64,000 nt of DNA, from contig NZ_UETC01000003.1 of assembly GCF_900116765.1 (NCBI RefSeq), positions 186,001 to 250,000 of the forward strand. The letters are read 5' to 3'. A model generated the notes under the pieces. That model was not told the origin of the DNA and did no database searches. It saw only the letters and a list, made by a program, of their open reading frames with translations. The DNA comes from Jannaschia seohaensis. Its GTDB lineage: Bacteria > Pseudomonadota > Alphaproteobacteria > Rhodobacterales > Rhodobacteraceae. Shown here piece after piece: positions 48,190-56,304 of this stretch (within the stretch, counting starts at the first letter, position 1; every line of letters starts with the position of its first letter). The translations under genes were made by a program, and so were the position numbers.

Positions 48190-49397
48190 GCCGCCGGGTC
48201 GTCATCACCGGCGCGGGCACGATCAACGCGCTCGGTCACGACGTGCCCTCCACGCTGGAGGCGATGCGCGAGGGGCGCTGCGGAATCGGGCCGCTGGTGA
48301 TGCGCGACGCCGACAGGCTGGCCATCCGGATCGGCGCCCAGGTGCAGGGCTATGACGAGGCGGAGCGGTTCAACCGCCAGCAGATCGCTCTGTTCGACCG
48401 GTATACGCAATTCGCCCTGCTCGCCGCGCGCGAGGCGCTCGGGCAGGCGGGGCTGAGCTTTGCGGGCGAGGCGGCTGCCCGGGCGGGCGTGATCCTGGGC
48501 ACTTCCGGCGGCGGGCTTCAGACGCAGGACGACAATTACCGCGCCGTCTACGAGGCCGGTAAGAACCGCGTGCATCCCTTCGTCGTCCCCCGCCTGATGA
48601 ACAACGCCGCCGCCGCGCATCTGAGCATGGAGTGGAACATCAAGGGGCCGTCCTTCACCGTGGCGACGGCCTGCGCCTCGTCGAACCACGCCATTGGGCA
48701 GGCGTTTCAATTCGTCCGCGCCGGACTGGCCGACGTGATGGTGACCGGCGGCGCGGAGGCGATGCTCTGCTTTGGCGGCGTCAAGGCGTGGGAGGGGCTG
48801 CGGGTGATGTCCAACGACACCTGCCGCCCGTTCTGCGCGACCCGCTCGGGCATGGTGCAGGGCGAGGGCGCCGGGATCTTCGTGCTGGAAGACTATGACC
48901 ATGCCCGCGCCCGAGGCGCCGAAATCCTGGCCGAGATCGCCGGGGTCGCGATGACCTCGGATGCCTCCGACATCGTGATGCCGTCCCGGCAGGGGGCGGA
49001 GCGGGCGATGGAGGGCGCGCTGCGGGATGCGAAGATGGCCCCGGACGAGGTCGGTTATATCAACGCCCATGGCACCGGGACGGCAGCGAACGACCGGACG
49101 GAAAGCGCGGCGGTCGCCACCGTGTTCGGCGCCCATGCGGACGCGTTGGCGATCTCGTCGACCAAGTCGATGCATGGCCACTGCATCGGTGCCACGGGCG
49201 CGATCGAGCTTCTGGCCTGCCTCATGGCGTTGCGCGATGGCGTCATCGCGCCCACTGTCAATTGGCGGGAGCGCGATCCGGAATGCGCGCTGGACGTGGT
49301 GCCTAATACCGCGCGGGAGGCCGAGATCAGCGCCTGCCTCTCCAACGCTTTCGCCTTTGGCGGTATGAATGCCGTTCTGGCCTTGCGGGCCGCCTGA
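48186..49397 (+). CDS. beta-ketoacyl-ACP synthase (FabF-like)
   Basis: A 403-residue condensing enzyme with the KAS II triad: Cys in TVATACASSNHAIG, His in YINAHGTGTAANDRTE, His in STKSMHGHCIGATGAIE. It begins with GTG 48186 inside the stop of the carrier protein. It extends acyl-ACP by two carbons. Sequence differs from housekeeping FabF (for example RPFCATRSGMVQGEGAG), so a dedicated role with the adjacent carrier is likely. No dehydratase or reductase is present in the cluster. Confidence 0.93.
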   Translation: MSRRVVITGAGTINALGHDVPSTLEAMREGRCGIGPLVMRDADRLAIRIGAQVQGYDEAERFNRQQIALFDRYTQFALLAAREALGQAGLSFAGEAAARAGVILGTSGGGLQTQDDNYRAVYEAGKNRVHPFVVPRLMNNAAAAHLSMEWNIKGPSFTVATACASSNHAIGQAFQFVRAGLADVMVTGGAEAMLCFGGVKAWEGLRVMSNDTCRPFCATRSGMVQGEGAGIFVLEDYDHARARGAEILAEIAGVAMTSDASDIVMPSRQGAERAMEGALRDAKMAPDEVGYINAHGTGTAANDRTESAAVATVFGAHADALAISSTKSMHGHCIGATGAIELLACLMALRDGVIAPTVNWRERDPECALDVVPNTAREAEISACLSNAFAFGGMNAVLALRAA

Positions 49398-49407
49398 CGC
49401 GGCCCGC
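49385..49407. terminator. hairpin between convergent ketosynthase and IalB genes
   Basis: GCGGGCCGC (49385-49393) and GCGGCCCGC (49399-49407) form a 9-bp stem with a 5-nt loop over the ketosynthase stop codon. There is no T-run, so it could stall either polymerase but is not a canonical terminator. Confidence 0.4.
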
Positions 49408-49415
49408 CTGCGGTC

Positions 49416-50069
49416 TCACTCGGGGTTGGCGACCGTGACGGCTTCGTAGCCGGCGGTGAAGCCGGTCAGCGACATGGTCAGTTCCGCCTGCTGATCGGGG
49501 GCCTGGGCCGGCACCACGATCACGGTCGCCGCCGCGCCCCGGCGCATCCGGTTCACGTCATCCGCCGTCAGGCCCAGCCGCGCATAGCAGCCCGACGTGT
49601 CGCAGAACGAGAACGGGTAGCGCCGGGCCGGTCCGTTATCGATGCGCATCGTCACCTGGGCCGTCAGCAGGGTCTGGAGCGGCGTCAGGATCGTGGCACC
49701 CGCGACGATCTCGCCGCCATCGGGCAGATCGAAGACGTTCACATCGGCGGTCGGGTTGCCGTTCTGATCGCTCAGGCGCTGGAACATCTGGCACGGATCG
49801 GGCCCGTCGCCCGGGTTCTCCAGGCAGCGGATTTCCCAATCGCCATGCTCTTCGCGGATATAGATGGACGGGCCTTGGCCTGGGGTCGCGACTTCTTCGC
49901 CGGTGGACAGCACCTGAGCGGCGAGATCGTCGGCGCCGCCTTCGGCCGCTTCGGCGGCGGGCGCGTCCTCTGCGGCGCCGGTCTCGGCCTGCTGAGCGAG
50001 GGCGGAGCCGCTTGCCAGCAAGGCGCTCAGCGCGAGGGCGAGGAAGGGGCGGGTCGGAAGATCGGTCAT
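49416..50069 (-). CDS. invasion-associated locus B (IalB) family protein
   Basis: A 217-residue periplasmic or outer-surface protein with a signal peptide (PFLALALSALLASGSALAQQ) and an Ala/Glu-rich linker, then the IalB domain: GDWEIRCLE, DPCQMFQRLSDQNGNPTADV, CDTSGCYARLGLT and FTAGYEAV. Paired cysteines probably form disulfides. Named after a Bartonella invasion protein, but common in free-living alphaproteobacteria with unknown role. ATG 50069 is chosen as the start of the signal peptide. Confidence 0.9.
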   Translation of the reverse strand: MTDLPTRPFLALALSALLASGSALAQQAETGAAEDAPAAEAAEGGADDLAAQVLSTGEEVATPGQGPSIYIREEHGDWEIRCLENPGDGPDPCQMFQRLSDQNGNPTADVNVFDLPDGGEIVAGATILTPLQTLLTAQVTMRIDNGPARRYPFSFCDTSGCYARLGLTADDVNRMRRGAAATVIVVPAQAPDQQAELTMSLTGFTAGYEAVTVANPE

Positions 50070-50183
50070 CGCGGCACACTCCGTGATAGAAAACTCTGCC
50101 TCCCTTACCATGCCCGAGTAGAAGGTGCAGGGGCGAAATCCAGACCTCTTGGCATGCTGGGCAAGCGTCTGCTCAGAAAGCAG

Positions 50184-50222
50184 AAAAGGGCCCGTGAGAA
50201 GGGCCCTTTTCCGTCTTTTTTC
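50184..50222 (+). terminator. rho-independent terminator (no upstream gene known)
   Basis: AAAAGGGCCC (50184-50193) and GGGCCCTTTT (50201-50210) form a 10-bp stem with a 7-nt loop, followed by CCGTCTTTTTT. A smaller stem TCTGCT/AGCAGA lies immediately upstream (50168-50184). No plus-strand gene precedes it, since IalB is on minus. Confidence 0.65.
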
Positions 50223-50344
50223 TCTCCCCGTCGGACTGGCCGACTTGATATGGGCCGGACCCTAAGCAGGCGGCGACGGGGCGTCAACACGGTATTTATG
50301 GGTAGAGGGAAGGGCGGCCGGTCGATCCGCCACGTCGGGCCCGT

Positions 50345-50425
50345 GGGAAAAAAGCCGCGTGGTGCGCGCACCACGCGGCCAGTCGACAGGGAGGATGACC
50401 GACGCGCATCTGTGCGCGTCCGACA
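50345..50425 (-). ncRNA. candidate small RNA with exposed CCUCCC motif
   Basis: On the minus strand a hairpin of stem GACGCGCA/TGCGCGTC with loop CAGA (50401-50420) is followed by an unpaired GGTCATCCTCCCTG stretch and then a perfect 26-nt palindrome with TTTTTT (terminator at 50348-50379). CATAAC at 50437-50432 could be the -10 box, giving an RNA of about 80 nt. The architecture recalls Rhodobacteraceae stress RNAs with CCUCCUCCC-type loops, but the boundaries and expression are guesses. Confidence 0.35.
50348..50379 (-). terminator. rho-independent terminator on minus strand
   Basis: A perfect palindrome at 50354-50379 (11-bp arms GCCGCGTGGTG and CACCACGCGGC around CGCG) with AAAAAA at 50348-50353 on plus, that is TTTTTT on minus. 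It can only serve a minus-strand transcript beginning right of it. Confidence 0.7.
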
Positions 50426-50473
50426 AGGGCTGTTATGGCAGGGATCGGTTAAAGAGCTGTGAAGAGGCGCGCG

Positions 50474-52015
50474 ATGGTGGACGGGACGATCTTCGTGGGG
50501 GGCGGCGGGCCGACTTATGGCGAGCCACAGCACCTGCGGCTGGACCGCGCGAACCGTCACGGGCTGATCGCCGGGGCCACGGGCACCGGGAAGACGGTCA
50601 CGTTGCAGATCCTTGCCCAAGGCTTCAGCGATGCGGGCGTCCCGGTCTTTTTGTCCGATGTGAAGGGCGATCTGGCCGGGCTCGCTCGGCCGGGCTCGCC
50701 CGAGCACAAGTTGCACGGCGCCTTCACGGAGCGGGCGGGCACCATCGGGCTAGAGCTCGATTACGCCGCCTGTCCGGTGACCTTCTGGGATCTCTGGGGC
50801 GCGGCGGGGCATCCCGTGCGCACGACCGTGTCCGAGATGGGACCGCTTCTGCTGTCGCGTCTGCTGGATCTGTCCGAGGCGCAGGAGGGCGTGATGAATA
50901 TCGCCTTCCGCGTGGCCGATGAGGAGGGGCTGGCGCTTCTCGACCTCAAGGACCTGCGCGCGCTGCTGTCCTGGGTCGGCGAGCAGCGCCAGGCGCTCAG
51001 CCTGCGCTATGGAAACGTGTCCACCGCGTCGGTCGGGGCGATCCAGCGGCGGCTTCTGGTGCTGGAGGGGCAGGGGGGCGCGTTGCTCTTCGGGGAGCCC
51101 GCGCTGGACCTCGCCGACCTGATGCGCACCGATGCGGATGGCCGGGGCCGGATCAACATTCTCGCCGCCGACCGGCTGATGGGCGCCCCGCGGCTCTACG
51201 CGACCTTCCTGCTCTGGCTGCTCTCGGAGCTTTTCGAGGAGTTGCCGGAGGTCGGTGATCCCGACAAGCCGGTCCTCGTCTTCTTTTTCGACGAAGCCCA
51301 TTTGCTGTTCGACGATGCGCCCCCCGCGCTGGTCGAGAAGGTGGAGCAGGTGGCGCGGCTGATCCGCTCCAAAGGGGTCGGCGTCTATTTCGTCACGCAG
51401 AACCCGGACGACGTGCCCGAGGACGTGCTGGGCCAGCTCGGCAACCGCGTACAACACGCCCTGCGCGCCTACACCGCCAAGGACCGCCGGGCGCTGCGGG
51501 AGGCGGCAGGCAATTACCGTGACAATCCGCGCTTCGACATCGAGGACGCGATCCGCGAGGTCGGCACCGGCGAGGCGGTGACGTCGTTCCTGGATCGCAA
51601 GGGCCGCCCGGGAATGGCCGAGCGCACGCTGATCCGGCCCCCTGCCTCGCAACTCGGCCCGATCACCGAGGAGGAGCGGCGCGCCATCATCGCGGCCTCC
51701 CCCGTCGCGGGCCGCTACGAGGCCGAGATCGACCGGGAGAGCGCCTTCGAGGTGCTGGCCGCCCGGGCCGAGGAGGCCGCCAAGGCGGCCGAGGCAGCCG
51801 AGGCCGAGGAGGAGCAGGCCGGGCCAGCGGACCGCGAATACAAGGCCGGGCGGCGCTATACGGGCGGGCGCGTCGGGCGGTCCACCTCTCATCCTCGGCG
51901 GCGCGGCGACAGCGTCGGGGAAGCCTTCGCCAAGTCCTTCGCGCGCTCCGTCGGCACGCGGGCGGGCCACGCCATCGTGCGCGGGGTCCTCGGCGGGCTC
52001 TTCAAGGGCCGATGA
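50474..52015 (+). CDS. HerA-like ATPase, DUF853 family
   Basis: A 513-residue P-loop ATPase of the HerA/FtsK superfamily (YjgR type). Walker A is GATGTGKTVTLQILA near residue 33, Walker B is VLVFFFDEAHLLFDDAPP, and the conserved YFVTQNPDDVPEDVLGQLGNRVQHALRAYT follows (positions ~310-340). An Ala/Glu-rich linker and basic, Gly/Arg-rich tail end the chain. Related HerA proteins translocate DNA; the chromosomal DUF853 members are uncharacterised. ATG 50474 follows GAGG. The stop overlaps the next gene by 4 bp. Confidence 0.92.
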   Translation: MVDGTIFVGGGGPTYGEPQHLRLDRANRHGLIAGATGTGKTVTLQILAQGFSDAGVPVFLSDVKGDLAGLARPGSPEHKLHGAFTERAGTIGLELDYAACPVTFWDLWGAAGHPVRTTVSEMGPLLLSRLLDLSEAQEGVMNIAFRVADEEGLALLDLKDLRALLSWVGEQRQALSLRYGNVSTASVGAIQRRLLVLEGQGGALLFGEPALDLADLMRTDADGRGRINILAADRLMGAPRLYATFLLWLLSELFEELPEVGDPDKPVLVFFFDEAHLLFDDAPPALVEKVEQVARLIRSKGVGVYFVTQNPDDVPEDVLGQLGNRVQHALRAYTAKDRRALREAAGNYRDNPRFDIEDAIREVGTGEAVTSFLDRKGRPGMAERTLIRPPASQLGPITEEERRAIIAASPVAGRYEAEIDRESAFEVLAARAEEAAKAAEAAEAEEEQAGPADREYKAGRRYTGGRVGRSTSHPRRRGDSVGEAFAKSFARSVGTRAGHAIVRGVLGGLFKGR

Positions 52016-52515
52016 TCCTGCGCGCGCCCCGGCCCGCGGACGGGCCCGAGATCACCGCCATCCATGCCGAGGGGCTGGCCACCGGCCATGCGTCGTTCCG
52101 GGACAGGCCGATGGGGTGGGAGGAATTCGAGGCGGGCTTCGCCCTCGCTCTGCTGGCGGAGATCGACGGGGCGGTGGCGGGCTTCGCTGGCGTCGCGCCG
52201 ACTTCGTCGCGGGCCGTCTATTCCGGCGTGGGCGAGGTCAGCGTCTATGTCGCCGCCCGCAGCCTGGGCCGTGGCGTGGGGCGCGCGCTGCTCTCGCGGC
52301 TCGTGGCCGAGAGCGAGGCGGCGGGCTGGTGGACGCTGGTCGCGCAGATCTTCCCCCAGAACCCCGCGAGCCTGGCGCTGCATCGTGCCTGCGGGTTCGA
52401 GGCGCTTGGCACAAGGCGGGGGCTGGGCCGCATGTCGTACGGCCCGATGGCGGGCCGCTGGCGCGATGTGGTCATGCTGGAGAGGCGCAGCGCCGTCGTG
52501 GGGGCGGCGGGGTAA
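52012..52515 (+). CDS. GNAT family N-acetyltransferase (phosphinothricin type)
   Basis: A 167-residue acetyltransferase. The acetyl-CoA loop is seen in SLGRGVGRALLSRLVAESEAAG and the C-terminal FPQNPASLALHRACGFEALGTRRG. It most resembles the PAT/BAR branch that acetylates phosphinothricin or methionine sulfone-like amines. The start overlaps the HerA-like stop (ATGA). The terminal Gly-Ala-Ala-Gly and stop codon come from the palindromic repeat. Confidence 0.9.
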   Translation: MILRAPRPADGPEITAIHAEGLATGHASFRDRPMGWEEFEAGFALALLAEIDGAVAGFAGVAPTSSRAVYSGVGEVSVYVAARSLGRGVGRALLSRLVAESEAAGWWTLVAQIFPQNPASLALHRACGFEALGTRRGLGRMSYGPMAGRWRDVVMLERRSAVVGAAG

Positions 52516-52563
52516 ACCCCGCCCTACAGAGGGCTACGGCTGTAGGGCGGGGTTTAGCCCGCC
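52506..52563. repeat. dispersed palindromic repeat, inverted pair
   Basis: Units at 52506-52527 and 52542-52563 face each other over a 14-nt spacer, between the convergent acetyltransferase and guaA genes. The acetyltransferase TAA is at the centre of the left unit. It may end both transcripts. Confidence 0.9.
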
Positions 52564-52567
52564 CCCG

Positions 52568-54139
52568 TCACTCCCACTCGATCGTGCCCGGGGGTTTCGA
52601 CGTAATGTCGTAGGTCACGCGATTGATGCCGGGGACCTCGTTGATGATGCGCGTTGCCGTCTCGCCCAGGAACTCATGGCTGAAGGGATAATAGTCGGCC
52701 GTCATCCCATCGACCGAAGTCACCGCGCGAAGCGCGCAGGCATAGTCATAGGTCCGCCCGTCGCCCATCACGCCCACAGTCCGCACCGGGAGGATCGCGC
52801 AGAACGCCTGCCAGATCTCGTCATAGAGCCCATGCCGCCGGATCTGGTCGATATAGACCGCGTCCGCCCGGCGCAGGATTTCGAGCTTGGCGCGGGTAAT
52901 TTCGCCCGGGCAGCGGATGGCGAGGCCGGGGCCGGGGAAGGGGTGGCGGCCGATGAAGCTGGGCGGCAGGCCGAGTTCGCGCCCGAGCGCGCGGACCTCG
53001 TCCTTAAAGAGCTCGCGCAGCGGCTCGACCAGTTTTAGCCCCATCTTCTCGGGCAGGCCGCCCACATTGTGGTGCGACTTGATCGTGACCGAGGGGCCGC
53101 CGGAGAAGCTGACCGATTCGATCACGTCCGGATAGAGGGTCCCCTGGGCCAGGAATTGCGCGCCCTCGATCTCATCGGCGTATTTCTGGAACACGTCGAT
53201 GAAGAGCCGGCCGATCGTCTTGCGCTTCGTCTCGGGGTCGCTGACGCCGTCGAGCGCGCTCAGGAACAGCTCCTGCTCCTGCGCGTGGATGACGCGCAGA
53301 TTCATGTGGTCGCGGAACATGGTCACGACCTCGTCCGCCTCATTGAGGCGCAACAGGCCATGGTCGACGAAAACACAAGTGAGCTGGTCGCCCACCGCCT
53401 CGTGGATCAGCGCCGCCGCGACTGACGAATCGACGCCGCCGGAGAGCGCGCAGATGACCTTGGCGTCGCCCACCTGGGCGCGGATCGCCTCTACGGCCTG
53501 CTCTCGGTAGCCGGCCATGGTCCAGTCGCCGGTGAAACCCGCGAGCCGGACGAAGTTCTCGTAGAGCCGCGGGCCCTTCGGGGTGTGATGCACCTCGGGG
53601 TGGAACTGGACGGCGTAGAAGCGCCGCGACGTGTCCGCCGTGATAGCGAAGGGCGCGCCGGGGGAAGTGCCGAACACTTCGAAGCCGGGCGCCAGTTCCG
53701 CAACGTGGTCGCCATGGCTCATCCAGACCTGCTCCCGGCCGACCGATTCCAGCCCGTCGAACCAGCCTTCCAGCAGGTCCAGCTTGCCCTCGGGCTTCAC
53801 ATAGGCGCGGCCGAACTCGGCGGTGCCCTCGCCCCGGGTGACGCGGCCGCCCAGCATCTGCTGCATGACCTGCTGGCCGTAGCAGATGCCGAGGACGGGC
53901 ACGCCGAGCTCGAAGATTTCGGCCGGCGGGCGGGGAGAGCCCTCATCGGGCACCGAGGCCGGCCCGCCCGACAGGATCACCGCTTGGGGCGCGAAGTCCG
54001 CCAGGAAGTCGGCTGTGACCTGCTGGAACGGGTGGATCTCGCAATAGACGTTCAGCTCACGCAGGCGGCGAGCGATGAGCTGCGTCACCTGGGAGCCGAA
54101 ATCGACGATCAGGAGGCGCTGGTGCTGGGTCTGGTCCAT
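52568..54139 (-). CDS. guaA: GMP synthase (glutamine-hydrolysing)
   Basis: Converts XMP to GMP with ATP and glutamine, last step of guanine nucleotide synthesis. The 523-residue protein has the glutaminase domain ([38 protein letters not shown] with the Cys nucleophile, QFHPEV with His), the ATP-pyrophosphatase P-loop [14 protein letters not shown] and a C-terminal dimerisation domain ending with [11 protein letters not shown] 54139 (MDQTQ) is the natural start. Confidence 0.98.
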   Translation of the reverse strand: MDQTQHQRLLIVDFGSQVTQLIARRLRELNVYCEIHPFQQVTADFLADFAPQAVILSGGPASVPDEGSPRPPAEIFELGVPVLGICYGQQVMQQMLGGRVTRGEGTAEFGRAYVKPEGKLDLLEGWFDGLESVGREQVWMSHGDHVAELAPGFEVFGTSPGAPFAITADTSRRFYAVQFHPEVHHTPKGPRLYENFVRLAGFTGDWTMAGYREQAVEAIRAQVGDAKVICALSGGVDSSVAAALIHEAVGDQLTCVFVDHGLLRLNEADEVVTMFRDHMNLRVIHAQEQELFLSALDGVSDPETKRKTIGRLFIDVFQKYADEIEGAQFLAQGTLYPDVIESVSFSGGPSVTIKSHHNVGGLPEKMGLKLVEPLRELFKDEVRALGRELGLPPSFIGRHPFPGPGLAIRCPGEITRAKLEILRRADAVYIDQIRRHGLYDEIWQAFCAILPVRTVGVMGDGRTYDYACALRAVTSVDGMTADYYPFSHEFLGETATRIINEVPGINRVTYDITSKPPGTIEWE

Positions 54140-54277
54140 GAGCGCGGGCTTACGCGCGGCCCGCGGGGCTGGCAAGCACTGCGCGTGTCGCGTTCGGCCC
54201 ATCCGCGCCGCTTCCGTGCGGCGATTTTCTTTCGGCGCGCGCTACGCCCTGCCCGGAGAGCACGCGGAGGCAGGGTC

Positions 54278-55807
54278 ATGGTCGAGACGGCACGCAGGAA
54301 GCGCGGGGGCGGAGGCGCCGCCCGGCGCGCGGCACGGACGTCGCAGAAGGTCGTCACGGCGCCGGTCATTCAACGGCGAATCGCGGATTACGAGGTGCTG
54401 AATGAGGAAGCGCTGGAGATCATCGAGCGCAATGCCGAGACCGTGCTGGAGGAGATCGGTGTCGCCTTCGTCGAGAACCCCGCGGCCCTGAAGCGCTGGA
54501 AGGAGGCGGGCGCCGACGTCCAGGGCGAGCGTGTGCGCCTGCCGCGCGGCATGGCGCGGGAGCTTTGCGCCAAGGCCCCCTCGACCTTCACCCAGATCGC
54601 CCGCAACCCCGAGAGATCGGTCGAGATCGGAGGGCGCAACCTGGTGCTGGCTCCGGTCTATGGCCCGCCCTTCGTGCGCGACGCGGGCGGACGGCGCTAT
54701 GCCACGATCGAAGATTTCCGCACTTTCGTGAAGCTGGGCCATCAGTCGCCCTGGCTCCACCATTCCGGCGGCACCGTCTGCGAGCCGACGGACATCCCCG
54801 TCAACCGGCGCCATTTCGACATGCTGATGGCGCATATGACGCTGACCGACAAACCCTTCATGGGCGCGGTCACCGAGCCGTCGCGGGCCCGCGATTCGAT
54901 TGAGATGTGCGACATCCTCTTTGGCGGGCTGGAGGATCGGACGGCGCTGATCTCGCTCATCAACGTGAACTCGCCGCTAACCTTCGATTCGATCATGATT
55001 GGCGCGCTTGAGGAATACGCGGCCGCCAACCAGGCCTGCATCGTCTCGCCCTTCATCGTCGGCGGCGCGATGGCGCCCGTCTCGGTCGTGGGCACGCTGA
55101 CGCAGGTCCTGGCCGAGGTGATGGCGGGCGTCGCCTATGCGCAGCTGATCCGGCCCGGGGCGCCGGTGGTGTTCGGGGCGTTCGTGACCTCGATCGACAT
55201 GAACTCCGGCGCGCCGACCTTCGGCACGCCCGAAGCCGCGCAGATTACCTATGGCGCGGGGCAGTTGGCGCGGCGGCTGGGCTTGCCCTATCGCTCGGCG
55301 GGGTCGTTCTGCGGCTCCAAGCTGCCGGATGCGCAGGCCGCCTATGAGACGGCGAACTCGCTGAACGCGGGCCTGCTGTCGGGCGTGAACTTCATGCTGC
55401 ATGCCTGTGGCTGGCTGGAGGGCGGCCTTGTCGCCGATTTCGAGAAGTTCGTCATGGACGCGGACCAGCTGGGTATCCTGCACCGCATGGCGCAGGGGAT
55501 CGACATCAGCGAGGCCGGGCAGGCGATGGACGCCATCCGCGAAGTCGGGCCCGGTGGGCACTATCTCGGCTGTGCCCATACCCAGGCCCATTACGAGACC
55601 GCGTTCTGGCGCACGGGTCTGTTGGACTACAAGCCCTACGAGACCTGGCTGGAGGAGGGCGGGCGGGACACCCGCGCGCTGGCCTCCGTCAAGATGGCCG
55701 CGATGCTGGACAGCTACGAACAGCCTTATCTCGACCCCGCGATCCTGGATGGCTTGCGCGACTATGTCGCTCGACGCACGGCCGAGATGCCCGACGCCCA
55801 TATCTGA
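54278..55807 (+). CDS. trimethylamine methyltransferase (MttB) family protein, non-pyrrolysine
   Basis: A 509-residue TIM-barrel protein of the MttB superfamily. Family regions include EIGVAFVENPAALKRWKEAG, GGTVCEPTDIPVNRRHFD and PGGHYLGCAHTQAHYETAF near the end. True MttB has an in-frame UAG for pyrrolysine; none occurs here, so this belongs to the larger Pyl-lacking group. Some of those demethylate glycine betaine or other quaternary amines with a corrinoid partner. No corrinoid protein gene is adjacent. ATG 54278 follows GGAGG at 54266-54270. Confidence 0.93.
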   Translation: MVETARRKRGGGGAARRAARTSQKVVTAPVIQRRIADYEVLNEEALEIIERNAETVLEEIGVAFVENPAALKRWKEAGADVQGERVRLPRGMARELCAKAPSTFTQIARNPERSVEIGGRNLVLAPVYGPPFVRDAGGRRYATIEDFRTFVKLGHQSPWLHHSGGTVCEPTDIPVNRRHFDMLMAHMTLTDKPFMGAVTEPSRARDSIEMCDILFGGLEDRTALISLINVNSPLTFDSIMIGALEEYAAANQACIVSPFIVGGAMAPVSVVGTLTQVLAEVMAGVAYAQLIRPGAPVVFGAFVTSIDMNSGAPTFGTPEAAQITYGAGQLARRLGLPYRSAGSFCGSKLPDAQAAYETANSLNAGLLSGVNFMLHACGWLEGGLVADFEKFVMDADQLGILHRMAQGIDISEAGQAMDAIREVGPGGHYLGCAHTQAHYETAFWRTGLLDYKPYETWLEEGGRDTRALASVKMAAMLDSYEQPYLDPAILDGLRDYVARRTAEMPDAHI

Positions 55808-55817
55808 GGGCGGGGAA

Positions 55818-56099
55818 TCACCCCACCCGAAAGCTGCGCGCCTCCGCCAGAAGCGCCGTCAGAATATCGACGTGGCGCGGCAGGCAGTAATTGGTGGCGC
55901 CCTCCCGGCGCCGCTTTTCCAACTCCGCCTCGATCGGGAGAAGCTTTTCCAGCGCCGCACGCGCCGTCGCCGGGATCGCCACACGCAGCATCCGGCGCAG
56001 GTCGCGCCGCCGCTCATAGAGCGCCGTGCCTTGCGCTGCCGCCTCCACCAGGAGGCCAGGGCGTCGCAGCTCGTTGATTTCCTTCGTGATCCTGCACAT
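55818..56099 (-). CDS. DUF6477 family small protein
   Basis: A 93-residue basic protein without signal or membrane segment. The pattern LRRPGLLVEAAAQGTALYERRRDLRRML and LPRHVDILTALLAEAR is that of DUF6477, a family restricted mainly to Rhodobacterales; function is unknown. ATG 56099 follows GGAAGGA seven nt away; an earlier in-frame ATG (56129) lacks such a site. It is divergent from the DUF6456 gene, with a CtrA-like box between them. Confidence 0.82.
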   Translation of the reverse strand: MCRITKEINELRRPGLLVEAAAQGTALYERRRDLRRMLRVAIPATARAALEKLLPIEAELEKRRREGATNYCLPRHVDILTALLAEARSFRVG

Positions 56100-56239
56100 G
56101 GTGCGGTCCTTCCACTGATCTGAATCCATGCCAGACAATGACCACGGAGCACGGCGTGTTGCGTCAAAGCTGGAGACAGGGAACGGTCCGGAAGGCGTGT
56201 TTACATTTTGGAAACAATTCCGCGGGCTGTGGATAAGAA

Positions 56240-56256
56240 TTAACCTATTAGTAACC
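56240..56256. promoter_or_regulatory. CtrA-like binding site
   Basis: TTAACCTATTAGTAACC: TTAA, seven bases, then GTAA. It lies 48 nt before the DUF6456 ATG and 140 nt from the DUF6477 start. The same 17-nt pattern (13 of 17 bases identical) occurs before comEC at 62980. The cell-cycle regulator CtrA binds TTAA-N7-TTAA. Confidence 0.5.
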
Positions 56257-56304
56257 AATCGGCTGTGATCTGGCCCCGATTTCGCCCTATTTTCGGAGCT
56301 TTCG

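Larger units (their letters stand above)
50070..50473. other. 404-nt structured intergenic region
   Basis: No protein gene is supported. The region has a T-run hairpin terminator on plus (50184-50222), a second hairpin on minus with a T-run (50348-50379) and smaller stems beside each, all between divergent IalB and HerA-like genes. Two small RNAs facing each other would explain the layout. Confidence 0.45.

Noticed and set aside
53585-54277. Longer N-terminal reading of the MttB homologue
   Set aside because: It would lie opposite guaA; the family start with a good ribosome binding site is at 54278.
54278-55807. Pyrrolysine codon in the MttB homologue
   Set aside because: The frame has no in-frame TAG before its end, and no pyl genes are present.
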